From Alloprevotella sp. (lineage in GTDB: Bacteria > Bacteroidota > Bacteroidia > Bacteroidales > Bacteroidaceae), in contig JAFUTC010000004.1 in NCBI GenBank assembly GCA_017471505.1, positions 253,608 to 317,607 of the forward strand: a DNA stretch of 64,000 nt. The letters are read 5' to 3'. A program made the translations under genes and the position numbers. Every line of letters starts with the position of its first letter. Positions within the stretch are counted from its first letter, which is position 1. Below are positions 29,246-37,939 of the stretch, in pieces. Below the pieces are notes generated by a model. The model saw nothing but the letters and a program-made list of their open reading frames with translations. It ran no database searches and was not told the origin of the DNA.

Positions 29246-29521
29246 ATGGACGAAAACCTGACCGACATTGCCCAACTCATCGAAAGCGGCGCAACGACAG
29301 AAGCCATCGACAGACTGAACGGCCTGTTTGCCGGTCATCCATGTCCCGCCCAGCTGCACTATCTGAAAGGGAAAGCACTGATGAAACAGTCGGCATGGGG
29401 CGAGGCCATAAGCCAGTTTCGCCAGGCCCGCATGCTGGAGCCCGACGGACCGGCCGCAGAAGCCGAGAACATGCTGCTGGACATCATGGACTTCTATAAC
29501 AAAGACATGTACAACCAGTAG
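29246..29521 (+). CDS. Small TPR-like protein, first gene of the oxoacid oxidoreductase operon
   Basis: A 91-residue acidic helical protein. Residues about 35-70 (LHYLKGKALMKQSAWGEAISQFRQARML) read as one to one-and-a-half tetratricopeptide repeats. No signal or membrane segment. It lies 66 bases upstream of the ferredoxin-like gene in the same direction. I infer a scaffolding or assembly role for the complex. A weak -7-like TAAATTCG sits at 29210-29217. Confidence 0.65.
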   Translation: MDENLTDIAQLIESGATTEAIDRLNGLFAGHPCPAQLHYLKGKALMKQSAWGEAISQFRQARMLEPDGPAAEAENMLLDIMDFYNKDMYNQ

Positions 29522-29587
29522 GGGCCGCTCCCGCCACAAGCCTTCTAACTCATCTCTTTGAAACACATAACAATTACCTAAATCACT

Positions 29588-29818
29588 ATGGGAAAAATGA
29601 GAGGAGCCGTCGTCGTAGATGAAGCACGCTGCAAAGGATGCAACCTTTGCGTCGTGGCATGTCCGACCGACTCGTTAAAACTATCAGCAGGCGAAGTGAA
29701 CCACCGCGGTTACGCTTTCTGCCAACAAGTGAATCCGGACGTATGTACAGGCTGCAGCAGCTGCGCCATAGTATGCCCGGACGGGTGTCTTACCGTCTAT
29801 AGAAAAAAGGAGGACTGA
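29588..29818 (+). CDS. 4Fe-4S ferredoxin-type subunit of 2-oxoacid:ferredoxin oxidoreductase
   Basis: A 76-residue protein with two canonical [4Fe-4S] motifs, CKGCNLCVVACP and CTGCSSCAIVCP, spaced as in delta/ferredoxin subunits of 2-oxoacid oxidoreductases. It should relay electrons from the TPP-bound substrate to soluble ferredoxin. It ends 4 bases before the alpha subunit gene. Confidence 0.92.
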   Translation: MGKMRGAVVVDEARCKGCNLCVVACPTDSLKLSAGEVNHRGYAFCQQVNPDVCTGCSSCAIVCPDGCLTVYRKKED

Positions 29819-29822
29819 CATT

Positions 29823-30923
29823 ATGGCACAAGAAAGAGAAGTTTTGCTAATGAAGGGAAACGAAGCCATTGCACACGCAGCCATTCGCTGCGGATGCGAC
29901 GGATATTTCGGCTACCCTATCACTCCACAGTCTGAAGTACTCGAAACGCTGGCCGAGCTTAAGCCATGGGAAACCACCGGTATGGTGGTGGTCCAGGCCG
30001 AAAGCGAAGTTGCCTCCATCAATATGCTGTATGGCGGCGGCGGTACCGGAAAGCGCGTCATGACAAGTTCTTCGAGCCCGGGCGTGGCTCTGATGCAAGA
30101 AGGCATCGCCTACATGGCCGGTGCAGAAGTACCGGGCCTGATTGTTAACGTACAGCGCGGCGGCCCCGGACTGGGCACCATCCAGCCTTCCCAAAGCGAC
30201 TACTACCAAGCAACGCGCGGCGGCGGCAACGGAGACTACCATGTCATCGTTCTTGCCCCCAACAGCGTGCAAGAAATGGCCGATTTCGTGGACCTTGGCT
30301 TCGAACTGGCCTTCCGCTACCGCAATCCGGCCATGATACTGTCGGACGGCGTCATCGGACAGATGATGGAAAAGGTTGTATTGCCCCCTCAGAAACCCCG
30401 ACGCACCGACGAGGAAATTTATGCCGAGTGCCCGTGGGCAAGCAACGGCCACGGACTGAAAACACGCGGACCGCAAGTGATTACCTCGCTCGAACTCGAC
30501 CCCGCCGTTATGGAGCAGCGCAACCTGCACCTGCAAGCGAAATACAAGCAAGTCGAAGAAAACGAAGTGCGCTTTGAATCGACCGGTTGCGAAGATGCCG
30601 AATACGCCATCGTAGCCTTCGGGTCGGCTTCGCGTATCGCACAGAAAGCCATCGAGACCCTGCGCAACAACGGCACTAAGGTGGGCCTCTTCCGGCCTAT
30701 CACCCTGTGGCCGTTCCCCAAGAAAGCCATCCACGACTTGGCACAACGGGTCAAGGGCATACTGGTGGTGGAAATCAACGCAGGCATGATGGTCTACGAC
30801 GTAGAGAACGCCGCCGAGCACTGCGTACCTATCCGTCAGTTTGGCCGCTTGGGCGGAATTGTTCCCGACCCCGACGAAATCGTCGAAGCAATGGAGCAAC
30901 TCAAACAAGTATGCTGCAAATAA
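29823..30923 (+). CDS. vorB: 2-oxoacid:ferredoxin oxidoreductase, alpha subunit (VorB/KorA type)
   Basis: The 366-residue subunit carries the pyrimidine-side TPP domain. The N terminus LMKGNEAIAHAAIRCGCD..YFGYPITPQSEV, the central ESEVASINMLYGGGGTGKRVMT and the C-terminal VGLFRPITLWPFPKKAI are typical. The enzyme oxidatively decarboxylates a 2-oxoacid with CoA, reducing ferredoxin. Sequence type suggests branched-chain 2-oxoacids or 2-oxoglutarate; I cannot separate them by eye. It lies between the ferredoxin subunit and a small membrane protein in a six- or seven-gene operon. Confidence 0.9.
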   Translation: MAQEREVLLMKGNEAIAHAAIRCGCDGYFGYPITPQSEVLETLAELKPWETTGMVVVQAESEVASINMLYGGGGTGKRVMTSSSSPGVALMQEGIAYMAGAEVPGLIVNVQRGGPGLGTIQPSQSDYYQATRGGGNGDYHVIVLAPNSVQEMADFVDLGFELAFRYRNPAMILSDGVIGQMMEKVVLPPQKPRRTDEEIYAECPWASNGHGLKTRGPQVITSLELDPAVMEQRNLHLQAKYKQVEENEVRFESTGCEDAEYAIVAFGSASRIAQKAIETLRNNGTKVGLFRPITLWPFPKKAIHDLAQRVKGILVVEINAGMMVYDVENAAEHCVPIRQFGRLGGIVPDPDEIVEAMEQLKQVCCK

Positions 30924-30936
30924 CTCCATATATTAT

Positions 30937-31251
30937 ATGACCGAGGAAGAAAGACAGTTTCTGGAAGAAGTCAAAGCCGGCGAACACACCCGTCAGCAGA
31001 AACAGGCCGACAGCATAAAGGAGCAGCGCAACCTGATGCTCCGCAACGTGCTCAACACAGTGTTCATACTGCTCGCGCTTATCGCAATGGTCTGCATCGG
31101 GCTGGGAAAATTCCAGCACCACGGCAGTCTCATGCAGATGGGACTGATTATCGGAATCGTTGCCGTATTGGTCAAGATGGTAGAAGCCACCATGCGCCTC
31201 TCGACAATGAGACGCAAGCCCAGGCAACCACACCGTTTCTCCGACCAATAG
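30937..31251 (+). CDS. Small two-helix membrane protein within the oxidoreductase operon
   Basis: A 104-residue protein starting at ATG 30937 (MTEEERQFLEEV). A charged helical N terminus (1-35) is followed by two transmembrane segments (about 38-57 and 65-82) and a basic tail. No known domain. It lies 13 bases after the alpha gene and 70 before the beta gene, splitting the catalytic subunits. It might tether the otherwise soluble complex to the membrane; that is inference only. Confidence 0.72.
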   Translation: MTEEERQFLEEVKAGEHTRQQKQADSIKEQRNLMLRNVLNTVFILLALIAMVCIGLGKFQHHGSLMQMGLIIGIVAVLVKMVEATMRLSTMRRKPRQPHRFSDQ

Positions 31252-31321
31252 AACCGCCGCCCGAAACCCCTTCGACACCGGTCAGGCAAATAGTATAAGA
31301 CACAGATTAAACCACATTACT

Positions 31322-32098
31322 ATGTTAACCCGAGAAGAAATCATACAACCGCAGAACCTTGTGGCCGAAAAACCCGCCCTAATGAATAACGTGGACATGC
31401 ACTATTGTCCCGGATGTTCCCACGGAGTGGTCCACAAGTTAGTTGCAGAAGTCATTGCCGAAATGGGACTGGAAGAAAAGACTATCGGCATCAGTCCCGT
31501 GGGCTGCGCAGTTTTTGCCTACAGGTACATCGACATCGATTGGCAAGAGGCAGCGCACGGAAGAGCACCCGCATTGGCCACGGCCTGTAAGAGATTGTGG
31601 CCCGACAGGCTCGTATTCACCTACCAGGGGGACGGAGACCTCGCCTGCATAGGCACGGCCGAAACTATCCATGCCCTGAACCGCGGCGAAAATATCACAA
31701 TCATCTTCATCAATAACGCCATCTACGGTATGACTGGCGGACAGATGGCTCCGACTACCCTTCTGGGCATGAAAACGGCCACCTGCCCCTACGGAAGAGA
31801 CCCGCGGCTCCACGGCTATCCCCTAAAAATCACTGAAATAGCCGCACAGCTCGAGGGAACGGCCTACGTGACCCGCCAGAGCGTCCACAGCGTCGCCGCC
31901 ATCAGGAAGTGCAAGAAAGCCATACGCCACGCCTTCGAGAACTCCATGCAGGGAAAAGGCTCCAACCTGGTCGAAGTGGTTTCCACTTGCAATTCCGGCT
32001 GGAAGATGAACCCCGTGAAAGCCAACGAATGGATGGAAGAGCATATGTTTGACTATTATCACGTGGGCGACCTCAAAGACACCGAAGTTATACGCTAA
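31322..32098 (+). CDS. 2-oxoacid:ferredoxin oxidoreductase, beta subunit (TPP-binding)
   Basis: The 258-residue subunit binds the diphosphate of TPP. MHYCPGCSHG near the N terminus and GDGDLACIG followed 26 residues later by NNAIYGMTGGQMAP form the GDG...NN TPP/Mg motif. It pairs with the alpha subunit to form the active site. The gene starts at ATG 31322 and is followed 15 bases later by the gamma subunit. Confidence 0.93.
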   Translation: MLTREEIIQPQNLVAEKPALMNNVDMHYCPGCSHGVVHKLVAEVIAEMGLEEKTIGISPVGCAVFAYRYIDIDWQEAAHGRAPALATACKRLWPDRLVFTYQGDGDLACIGTAETIHALNRGENITIIFINNAIYGMTGGQMAPTTLLGMKTATCPYGRDPRLHGYPLKITEIAAQLEGTAYVTRQSVHSVAAIRKCKKAIRHAFENSMQGKGSNLVEVVSTCNSGWKMNPVKANEWMEEHMFDYYHVGDLKDTEVIR

Positions 32099-32113
32099 CC
32101 AATTCACACTACT

Positions 32114-32656
32114 ATGAAAGAAGAAATCATCATATCAGGATTTGGCGGACAGGGCGTCCTGTCAATGGGCAAGATACTTGCCTACGCAGGTTTGATGGAG
32201 GGAAAGGAAGTTTCCTGGATGCCTGCGTACGGACCGGAGCAACGTGGCGGCACGGCCAACGTTACGGTCATCATCAGCGATGATAAAATCTCTTCACCCA
32301 TCTTGAGCAGCTACGACACGGCCATATTGCTCAACCAGCCTTCACTGGACAAGTTCCAGCCGAAAGTAAAGGCCGGAGGTGCGCTCATATACGACAGTTT
32401 CGGAATTATCGACAAGCCGACACGCCCCGATATCGATTCATACTGCATCACGGCCATGAGCACCGCGGCAGAAATGAAAATGATGAAAACCTTTAACATG
32501 ATGGTGCTCGGAGGCTTCCTGAAGATTCATCCGATAGTCAGCATCGAGAGCGTCATGAAGGCGCTGAAGAAAACCCTACCCGAACGCCACTGGCCCCTAC
32601 TGCCCATGAATGAGCAGGCTATTCTGAAAGGAATGGAAATTATTCACCACCAATAA
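32114..32656 (+). CDS. 2-oxoacid:ferredoxin oxidoreductase, gamma subunit
   Basis: The 180-residue gamma-type subunit begins IIISGFGGQGVLSMGKIL, then PAYGPEQRGGTANVTV, both diagnostic for the family. It supplies the CoA-binding side of the complex. It completes the alpha-beta-gamma-delta set. Confidence 0.92.
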   Translation: MKEEIIISGFGGQGVLSMGKILAYAGLMEGKEVSWMPAYGPEQRGGTANVTVIISDDKISSPILSSYDTAILLNQPSLDKFQPKVKAGGALIYDSFGIIDKPTRPDIDSYCITAMSTAAEMKMMKTFNMMVLGGFLKIHPIVSIESVMKALKKTLPERHWPLLPMNEQAILKGMEIIHHQ

Positions 32657-32668
32657 AACCTAACGAAA

Positions 32669-32956
32669 ATGACCAGCAAGAAAGACCTGAAGAAAGTCGT
32701 CAAGCACATCTGCTCCGAACTCCTTACCGACTGCGTAGCCCTGAGCCTCTGCGACGGAAAGCCCATTGATGGACTCGACGACATCGCAGCAGATATCATC
32801 CAGACGAATAACGACTACGTCAAGCGCCTCAGTCATGTCGAAAAAGGCAGCGAGCGCGTCTTCTTCAAGAAATATCGCCAGGAGTTCATTGACCATGTCA
32901 ACGAACTCTCGCATAAGATAGAGGAACTATTCGTCAGCAAGGCCGGTGAAGAATAG
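32669..32956 (+). CDS. Conserved-looking small protein, function unknown
   Basis: A 95-residue, mostly helical soluble protein (TSKKDLKKVVKHIC...FVSKAGEE) with no recognised motif. It starts 12 bases after the gamma subunit stop and is followed by a strong terminator, so it is the last gene of the operon. Tight spacing suggests a role linked to the oxidoreductase. Confidence 0.65.
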   Translation: MTSKKDLKKVVKHICSELLTDCVALSLCDGKPIDGLDDIAADIIQTNNDYVKRLSHVEKGSERVFFKKYRQEFIDHVNELSHKIEELFVSKAGEE

Positions 32957-32982
32957 CAGACCTGTACGGCCAACCCGCTAAC

Positions 32983-33029
32983 CTAAAACGCGACACGAGC
33001 CTCCAAGCAGCTCGAATGTCGCGTTTTAG
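32983..33029 (+). terminator. Terminator closing the oxidoreductase operon
   Basis: A perfect 13-bp stem CTAAAACGCGACA / TGTCGCGTTTTAG with an inner CGAGC/GCTCG helix, 26 bases after the last stop. The T-run is inside the stem; the structure is also symmetric on the minus strand. Confidence 0.85.
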
Positions 33030-33061
33030 CAGTTGATTACCCTTACCTTCAAACTCCACTG

Positions 33062-33619
33062 ATGTATCAGAAAATCTGTCGACTAATACTCTTCCGCTGG
33101 CTGGGCTGGACCTACGACCTTTCCCTGCCCGAACGCCCGAAGTGCATACTCTGCGTGGCGCCTCACACCAGCAACTGGGACTTCGTCCTTGGCGAAGTGT
33201 TCTACGGAGCCATCGGACGCAAGTCGGGCTTTATGATGAAGAAGAATTGGTTCTTCTGGCCACTCGGCGTGCTGTTGCGGCGCATCGGAGGCATACCCGT
33301 AGAGCGCAAGAAGCATACGAGCCTGACCGACGCCGTAGCCGAGATTGCCCGCAACTCTGACACGTTCCACCTTGCCATAACCCCCGAGGGTACTCGCAAG
33401 AAGGTCGACACGTGGAAGCGAGGCTTCTACGTCATTGCCCTTAAGGCATCTATTCCCATCCAACTCTACGCACTCGACTACGCCCACAAAAAAATCGTCT
33501 GCACACGGGAAATCATCCCCGACGAAGCACTTATGGAGCAGCACATGCGTGAAATCATGGACTACTATAAGCCCTTCTGCGGACGCCATCCCGAAAAATT
33601 CCAAGTCGAATCGTTCTAA
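33062..33619 (+). CDS. 1-acyl-glycerol-3-phosphate acyltransferase-like (PlsC family)
   Basis: The 185-residue protein has the PlsC blocks: VAPHTSNWD (H-x4-D catalytic motif), a middle GGIPVERKK block and the TPEGTRKK acyl-acceptor motif. It transfers acyl chains to a lysophospholipid or related acceptor at the cytoplasmic membrane. It is shorter than classic PlsC, as is common in this subgroup. It precedes the amidase-like gene by 14 bases. Confidence 0.88.
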   Translation: MYQKICRLILFRWLGWTYDLSLPERPKCILCVAPHTSNWDFVLGEVFYGAIGRKSGFMMKKNWFFWPLGVLLRRIGGIPVERKKHTSLTDAVAEIARNSDTFHLAITPEGTRKKVDTWKRGFYVIALKASIPIQLYALDYAHKKIVCTREIIPDEALMEQHMREIMDYYKPFCGRHPEKFQVESF

Positions 33620-33633
33620 TCGCACAACTACCT

Positions 33634-36540
33634 ATGACTCTATTCGTTGCCCTATTGTCCGTTTTTCTGCCGCATAGTCTGGCCGTCGCATCCGACACAG
33701 ACAGCGTGGCAGTGGCCGTTGAGACATTTTTCCAAGACTATTGCGCCGACAACTACCGCCACTTCGGCACGCTGGCCGCCGACAGTTTTCGCGTCGATAC
33801 GGCTTCGAAAACGCTGACTATATACTGCAACGAGGCCTTTTCATCGCAGTCGCTGACTCAGTCCATCGTCGACCAGGCCTATCGCACCATCCGCCAGCAA
33901 CTGCCGCAGGACCTGCGCAACTATTCCATTGCCCTGCGCTCCAACCGAGGCTATCTCATCGACGAACTGGTGCCTTTTTCCAGCCGTTCGCTGCCTGTCA
34001 GCGGTGCACGCGTCTGGGAAAGCAGCCTGCTGCAGCCTGCGCCATGGGTAAAGAACGTGTCGCGTCCGCTGACGCCCTACTTGGGACTGAACGGCCGACA
34101 CCTCTATATCTATCCAAGCCACGGCCGCTATTTCGACGGACAGAGATGGAAGTGGCAACGCCCGTCGCTCTATAGCACTACCGAGGACCTCCTGACGCAG
34201 AGCATCGTCTATCCGTTCCTCTTCCCCATGCTCGAGAACGCCGGAGCCATTGTCTACAGTGCGCGCGAAAGAGATACGCAGACGTCCGAGGTAGTGGTCG
34301 ACAACGACCAGCCCGCAACCGGCGGAGCCTATAAGGAGAACTCCGAAAGCGGCCGTGCCTGGCACACGATGAGAGACCAAACCGGTTTCCGCCACCCCGA
34401 CAGTCTGCTGACAGACCAGTGCAATCCGTTCACGCAAGGTTCCGTGCGCTTTGCACGATCCACCAGCGACTCCATCCCATCGGCCTATGCCATCTGGCAA
34501 CCGTCCATCCCGAAGGAAGGCGACTACGCTGTCTATGTGTCATACGCCACCCACAACCGAAGCATAAGCGACGCGCACTATAGCGTACACCATGCAGGCG
34601 GCACCACCCACTTTCTAGTCAATCAGCAAATGGGAGGCTCCACCTGGGTATATCTGGGCACGTTCCACTTTATGCAAGGCACCGACGACGACGGGTATGT
34701 CATTCTCACCAACGAGAGCCGGGAGACGGGCATAGTCACCGCCGACGCCGTGAGGTTCGGGGGCGGCATGGGAAATATCTCGCGCGGCGCCGCCGGCTGT
34801 AGCAGTTTTCCGCGTTTCCTTGAGGCTGCCCGCTATCAGGCTCAGTGGTGCGGAGCCCCCGATTCTGTCTATTACACGGAGCATGGCCGCAACGACTACA
34901 ACGACGACCTGCGCGTGCGGGCCAACATGGTCAACTGGTTGGGCGGTGGAAGCACCTACCAGCCTTATGCCACCGGAAAGAAAGTGCCCTTCGAACTGGC
35001 CTTAGCCATACACAGCGACGCCGGCACACTGGCCCGCGACAAATTTTTCGGCACTCTCGCCATCTGCACCACACAGCCGCCGGCCGATTCGCTTGCCGCT
35101 GGCCACAGCGGACTGTTCGAGTCGGGCCAGTCGCGCCTCATGTCGCACGACCTGGCCGACATGCTGAAGAACAGCATAGCCACCGACCTTCAGCGCTACG
35201 GCTTGTCGTGGCCGATGCGAGAGACGTGGGACCGCAACTACGCTGAGACGCGCATGCCCCACCTGCCTTCGGCCATCATCGAGACACTTTCGCACCAGAA
35301 CTTCCGCGACATGAGTCTGGCCCATACGCCGCAGTTCAAGTTCGCCCTTGCGCGTAGTCTGTATAAGGGCATATTGCACTATGTCTATGCCTCGCACGAG
35401 TGGGGAGAACCCGTGGTACAGCCGCTGCCCGTAAGCCATTTCTCGGCCGTGCTTACCGAAGCGGCCGACAGCGTAGTGCTGTCGTGGCAACCCACCGTCG
35501 ATTCGCTCGAGGCCTCGGCCGTCCCCACCGACTACATAGTCTATACGTCGCACGACATGCAAGGGCTGGCCTTCGACAACGGATTTCCGACACAGGGGGC
35601 CACTCGCGTGACGCTGCCGCTGCAACCCGGCCGCCAATACAACTTCCGCGTGACGGCCAGCAACGCAGGTGGCGAAAGTTTTCCTTCTGAAACGCTCAGC
35701 GTCTACCGCTCCTCCAGGCCGCGCGGACAGATACTGCTGGTCGATGCCTTTACGCAACTCTCCGGACCGGCCGTCGTGTGCAGCGGCGACAGCCTAGGTG
35801 TCGATTTGCAGACCGATCCCGGCGTCCCCTACCATTCTTCCTGGGCATTCTCGGGCCAGCAAACCAAGTTCACGCAGCCACGTGCCGACATCAACTCCGG
35901 ACTTGAACGTACGGGCGACGAACTTCGGGGCAACTACTTCAACCAAAGTGCGCTCCACTGCCATGCCATCGCCGAGGACGGCCGCTACCACGTGTCGAGC
36001 ACATCGGTGCGTGCCGCCGAAAGCCTCGACTGGCAACGCTTCCAACTGGTCGACTATTTTGCCGGACTGTCCTATCGTCAGGCAAATGCGCCCGTTCCGT
36101 CGGCCGCATTCACATCGGCCATGCAGAAAAAGATTGACGGCTATACGCAACATGGGGGACACGTCTTTGCCAGCGGCATGGCTGTTGGTTCCGATATGCA
36201 GTCCGAACCGGACCGCGACTTTCTGCACCGCGTGTTCTTCTGCCAGTTCGACCGCATAAACCCCTACCCCCAGAAACTGCTTACCGGCCTCAGCACGACC
36301 TTCGAGTTTAACCTCGACAGCACTTCCGTCTATCCGCCCCTGCCTCGCGTCGACGAGTTGCTGCCCATCTCGTCCGAATCGTTCTGCTTCATCACCTACG
36401 CCAACGGACATTCGGCCGGAGTGGCTGCCCAGACGGCCTCGCACAACGCGGCCCTCATCGGATTCCCCTTCTGTTCGCTCCGCTTCGACCAGCAGGCCGA
36501 CTTCATGCACGCACTCCTGTCGTTCTTGCTCGTCAAGTAG
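33634..36540 (+). CDS. Large secreted amidase-like protein with golvesin/xanthan-lyase-type insert and FN3 domain
   Basis: The 968-residue protein has a signal peptide (about 1-20). A split amidase_3-like domain is seen: PSHGRYF (H163), then about 300 residues later AIHSDAG, then AIIETLSHQNFRDM, matching the His/His/Glu zinc and catalytic motifs of N-acetylmuramoyl-L-alanine amidases. Inserted at about 265-375 is a golvesin-like beta domain (AYAIWQPSIPKEGDYAVYV). An FN3-like domain (about 600-690) and a C-terminal alpha/beta domain of unknown type follow. It probably trims peptidoglycan in the periplasm. It shares a transcript with the upstream acyltransferase; a hairpin lies 18 bases beyond its stop. 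Confidence 0.75.
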   Translation: MTLFVALLSVFLPHSLAVASDTDSVAVAVETFFQDYCADNYRHFGTLAADSFRVDTASKTLTIYCNEAFSSQSLTQSIVDQAYRTIRQQLPQDLRNYSIALRSNRGYLIDELVPFSSRSLPVSGARVWESSLLQPAPWVKNVSRPLTPYLGLNGRHLYIYPSHGRYFDGQRWKWQRPSLYSTTEDLLTQSIVYPFLFPMLENAGAIVYSARERDTQTSEVVVDNDQPATGGAYKENSESGRAWHTMRDQTGFRHPDSLLTDQCNPFTQGSVRFARSTSDSIPSAYAIWQPSIPKEGDYAVYVSYATHNRSISDAHYSVHHAGGTTHFLVNQQMGGSTWVYLGTFHFMQGTDDDGYVILTNESRETGIVTADAVRFGGGMGNISRGAAGCSSFPRFLEAARYQAQWCGAPDSVYYTEHGRNDYNDDLRVRANMVNWLGGGSTYQPYATGKKVPFELALAIHSDAGTLARDKFFGTLAICTTQPPADSLAAGHSGLFESGQSRLMSHDLADMLKNSIATDLQRYGLSWPMRETWDRNYAETRMPHLPSAIIETLSHQNFRDMSLAHTPQFKFALARSLYKGILHYVYASHEWGEPVVQPLPVSHFSAVLTEAADSVVLSWQPTVDSLEASAVPTDYIVYTSHDMQGLAFDNGFPTQGATRVTLPLQPGRQYNFRVTASNAGGESFPSETLSVYRSSRPRGQILLVDAFTQLSGPAVVCSGDSLGVDLQTDPGVPYHSSWAFSGQQTKFTQPRADINSGLERTGDELRGNYFNQSALHCHAIAEDGRYHVSSTSVRAAESLDWQRFQLVDYFAGLSYRQANAPVPSAAFTSAMQKKIDGYTQHGGHVFASGMAVGSDMQSEPDRDFLHRVFFCQFDRINPYPQKLLTGLSTTFEFNLDSTSVYPPLPRVDELLPISSESFCFITYANGHSAGVAAQTASHNAALIGFPFCSLRFDQQADFMHALLSFLLVK

Positions 36541-36557
36541 GAACGCGACTTCCTATG

Positions 36558-36610
36558 GCGCTTATTTTTCTCAATTTTGCGAGGAAAATAAGCGCTATTT
36601 CGTATTTTTG
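36558..36610 (+). promoter_or_regulatory. Hairpin followed by -7-like box upstream of waaA
   Basis: A 15-bp stem with one wobble, GCGCTTATTTTTCTC / GAGGAAAATAAGCGC (36558-36595), without a clean T-tract. It is followed by TATTTTTG (36603-36610), an exact -7 consensus. TTTG at 36576-36579 is 23 bases upstream, slightly long. I read it as terminator-like structure plus promoter for the Kdo/lipid A block. Confidence 0.55.
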
Positions 36611-36661
36611 CATAATAGTATAGCCAATTAACAAACACCTCCAGTCGTACTGGATGCCTAT

Positions 36662-37930
36662 ATGCTGCTGTTTTTCTACAACATAGTAGTGGTCGTGGCC
36701 TTTGCATTGCTCCGGATGGCCAAACCTTTCATGCGACACGACAGCAAGATTCGCCGTTTCATATATGGCCAGCAACGTGTCATGCACCGCCTCGAAGCCA
36801 TCCGGTCGGACCTAGCCAACGAGCGCATCATCTGGGTGCATGCCTCCTCCTACGGCGAATACAACATCATACGCCCTGTACTTCAGCAAATAAGGGAAAA
36901 GACCCCCTACAAGATTCTCTTCACGTTTTTCTCAGTCACGGGCATCGACACCCTTGCCGGCTGGACCATCAACCAAAGCCAGGCCGACCACATCCTTTAC
37001 CTTCCGCTCGACAGCCGCAGTCGCGTCCGCCAGTTCCTCGATGCCGTCAAGCCCGAGAAAGCAGTCTTTGTCAAATCGGAGTTCTGGCCCAACTATCTCC
37101 ATGCGTTGCGCCAGCGCCGCATACCCACCTATCTGGTGTCGGCAGTGGTTTCCGACCGTTCAGCCCTATTGCGTTGGTACGGACACCTGTTGTTTGGCGA
37201 AGCCGTCAAGACCTTTACCCATGCAACCACGCTGAGCGAGGTTTCGCTGCGCAACATGCAGAAAGCCGGCATAGAAAACGCCGAACTTTCGGGCGACCCG
37301 CTCTTCGACTATGTGGCTACCATGGCTCAGCGCGACTATAGCAACCCCATCGTCGAACGCTTCCTCCAGAGCGCAGGCGGACGCCTGTTCATCTGCGGAA
37401 GTATCAACGACGCCAACGACCTCGAACTCGTCAGCCATCTGGCAAAGAAACATCCCGACACGAAGTTCCTTTTCGTCCCCCACGAAGTCAGTTCGCGCCG
37501 ATTGTGGACGATTGAGAGCCACACGCAGGGACGTTCGAAGCGCTATTCGCTTTGCACCGACCAGGAAGACTTTTCCGCCACCCAGATTCTCATTATCGAT
37601 TTCGTAGGAGCCCTTTCGCGCCTCTATCGCTACGGCACGTGGGCCTACGTGGGAGGCGGATTCACGCCGCTCATCCACAGCATCATCGAGCCCGTAGCCT
37701 ACGGACTGCCCGTAGCCTTCGGCCCGCGAATTGAGAAGCATATCACGCCGCGCCAAGTGGCCGCCATCGGTGTGGGCACCATTGTGCAGTCGGCCGACGA
37801 CATCGACCAGTGGTTCACTGCGCTTAAGCACGCCGACGACAAGTTGGCCGACATCCGCGAAAAAGCCATGCGCTACACGCGGCAGAACCAGGGAGCGACC
37901 CAGCACATCGTGCAACTCATCTGCCAATAA
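36662..37930 (+). CDS. waaA: 3-deoxy-D-manno-octulosonic acid (Kdo) transferase
   Basis: The 422-residue GT30 enzyme attaches Kdo to lipid IVA at the inner membrane. An N-terminal membrane anchor (about 1-20) precedes VHASSYGEYN (the family ASxGE motif). VYVGGGFT-like AYVGGGFTPLIHSIIEPVAYG and GPRIEKHITP mark the C-terminal CMP-Kdo side. It opens a rightward block with an acyltransferase, kdsB and an LPS kinase, all steps of Kdo-lipid A assembly. Confidence 0.93.
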   Translation: MLLFFYNIVVVVAFALLRMAKPFMRHDSKIRRFIYGQQRVMHRLEAIRSDLANERIIWVHASSYGEYNIIRPVLQQIREKTPYKILFTFFSVTGIDTLAGWTINQSQADHILYLPLDSRSRVRQFLDAVKPEKAVFVKSEFWPNYLHALRQRRIPTYLVSAVVSDRSALLRWYGHLLFGEAVKTFTHATTLSEVSLRNMQKAGIENAELSGDPLFDYVATMAQRDYSNPIVERFLQSAGGRLFICGSINDANDLELVSHLAKKHPDTKFLFVPHEVSSRRLWTIESHTQGRSKRYSLCTDQEDFSATQILIIDFVGALSRLYRYGTWAYVGGGFTPLIHSIIEPVAYGLPVAFGPRIEKHITPRQVAAIGVGTIVQSADDIDQWFTALKHADDKLADIREKAMRYTRQNQGATQHIVQLICQ

Positions 37931-37939
37931 GTCCGCTGC

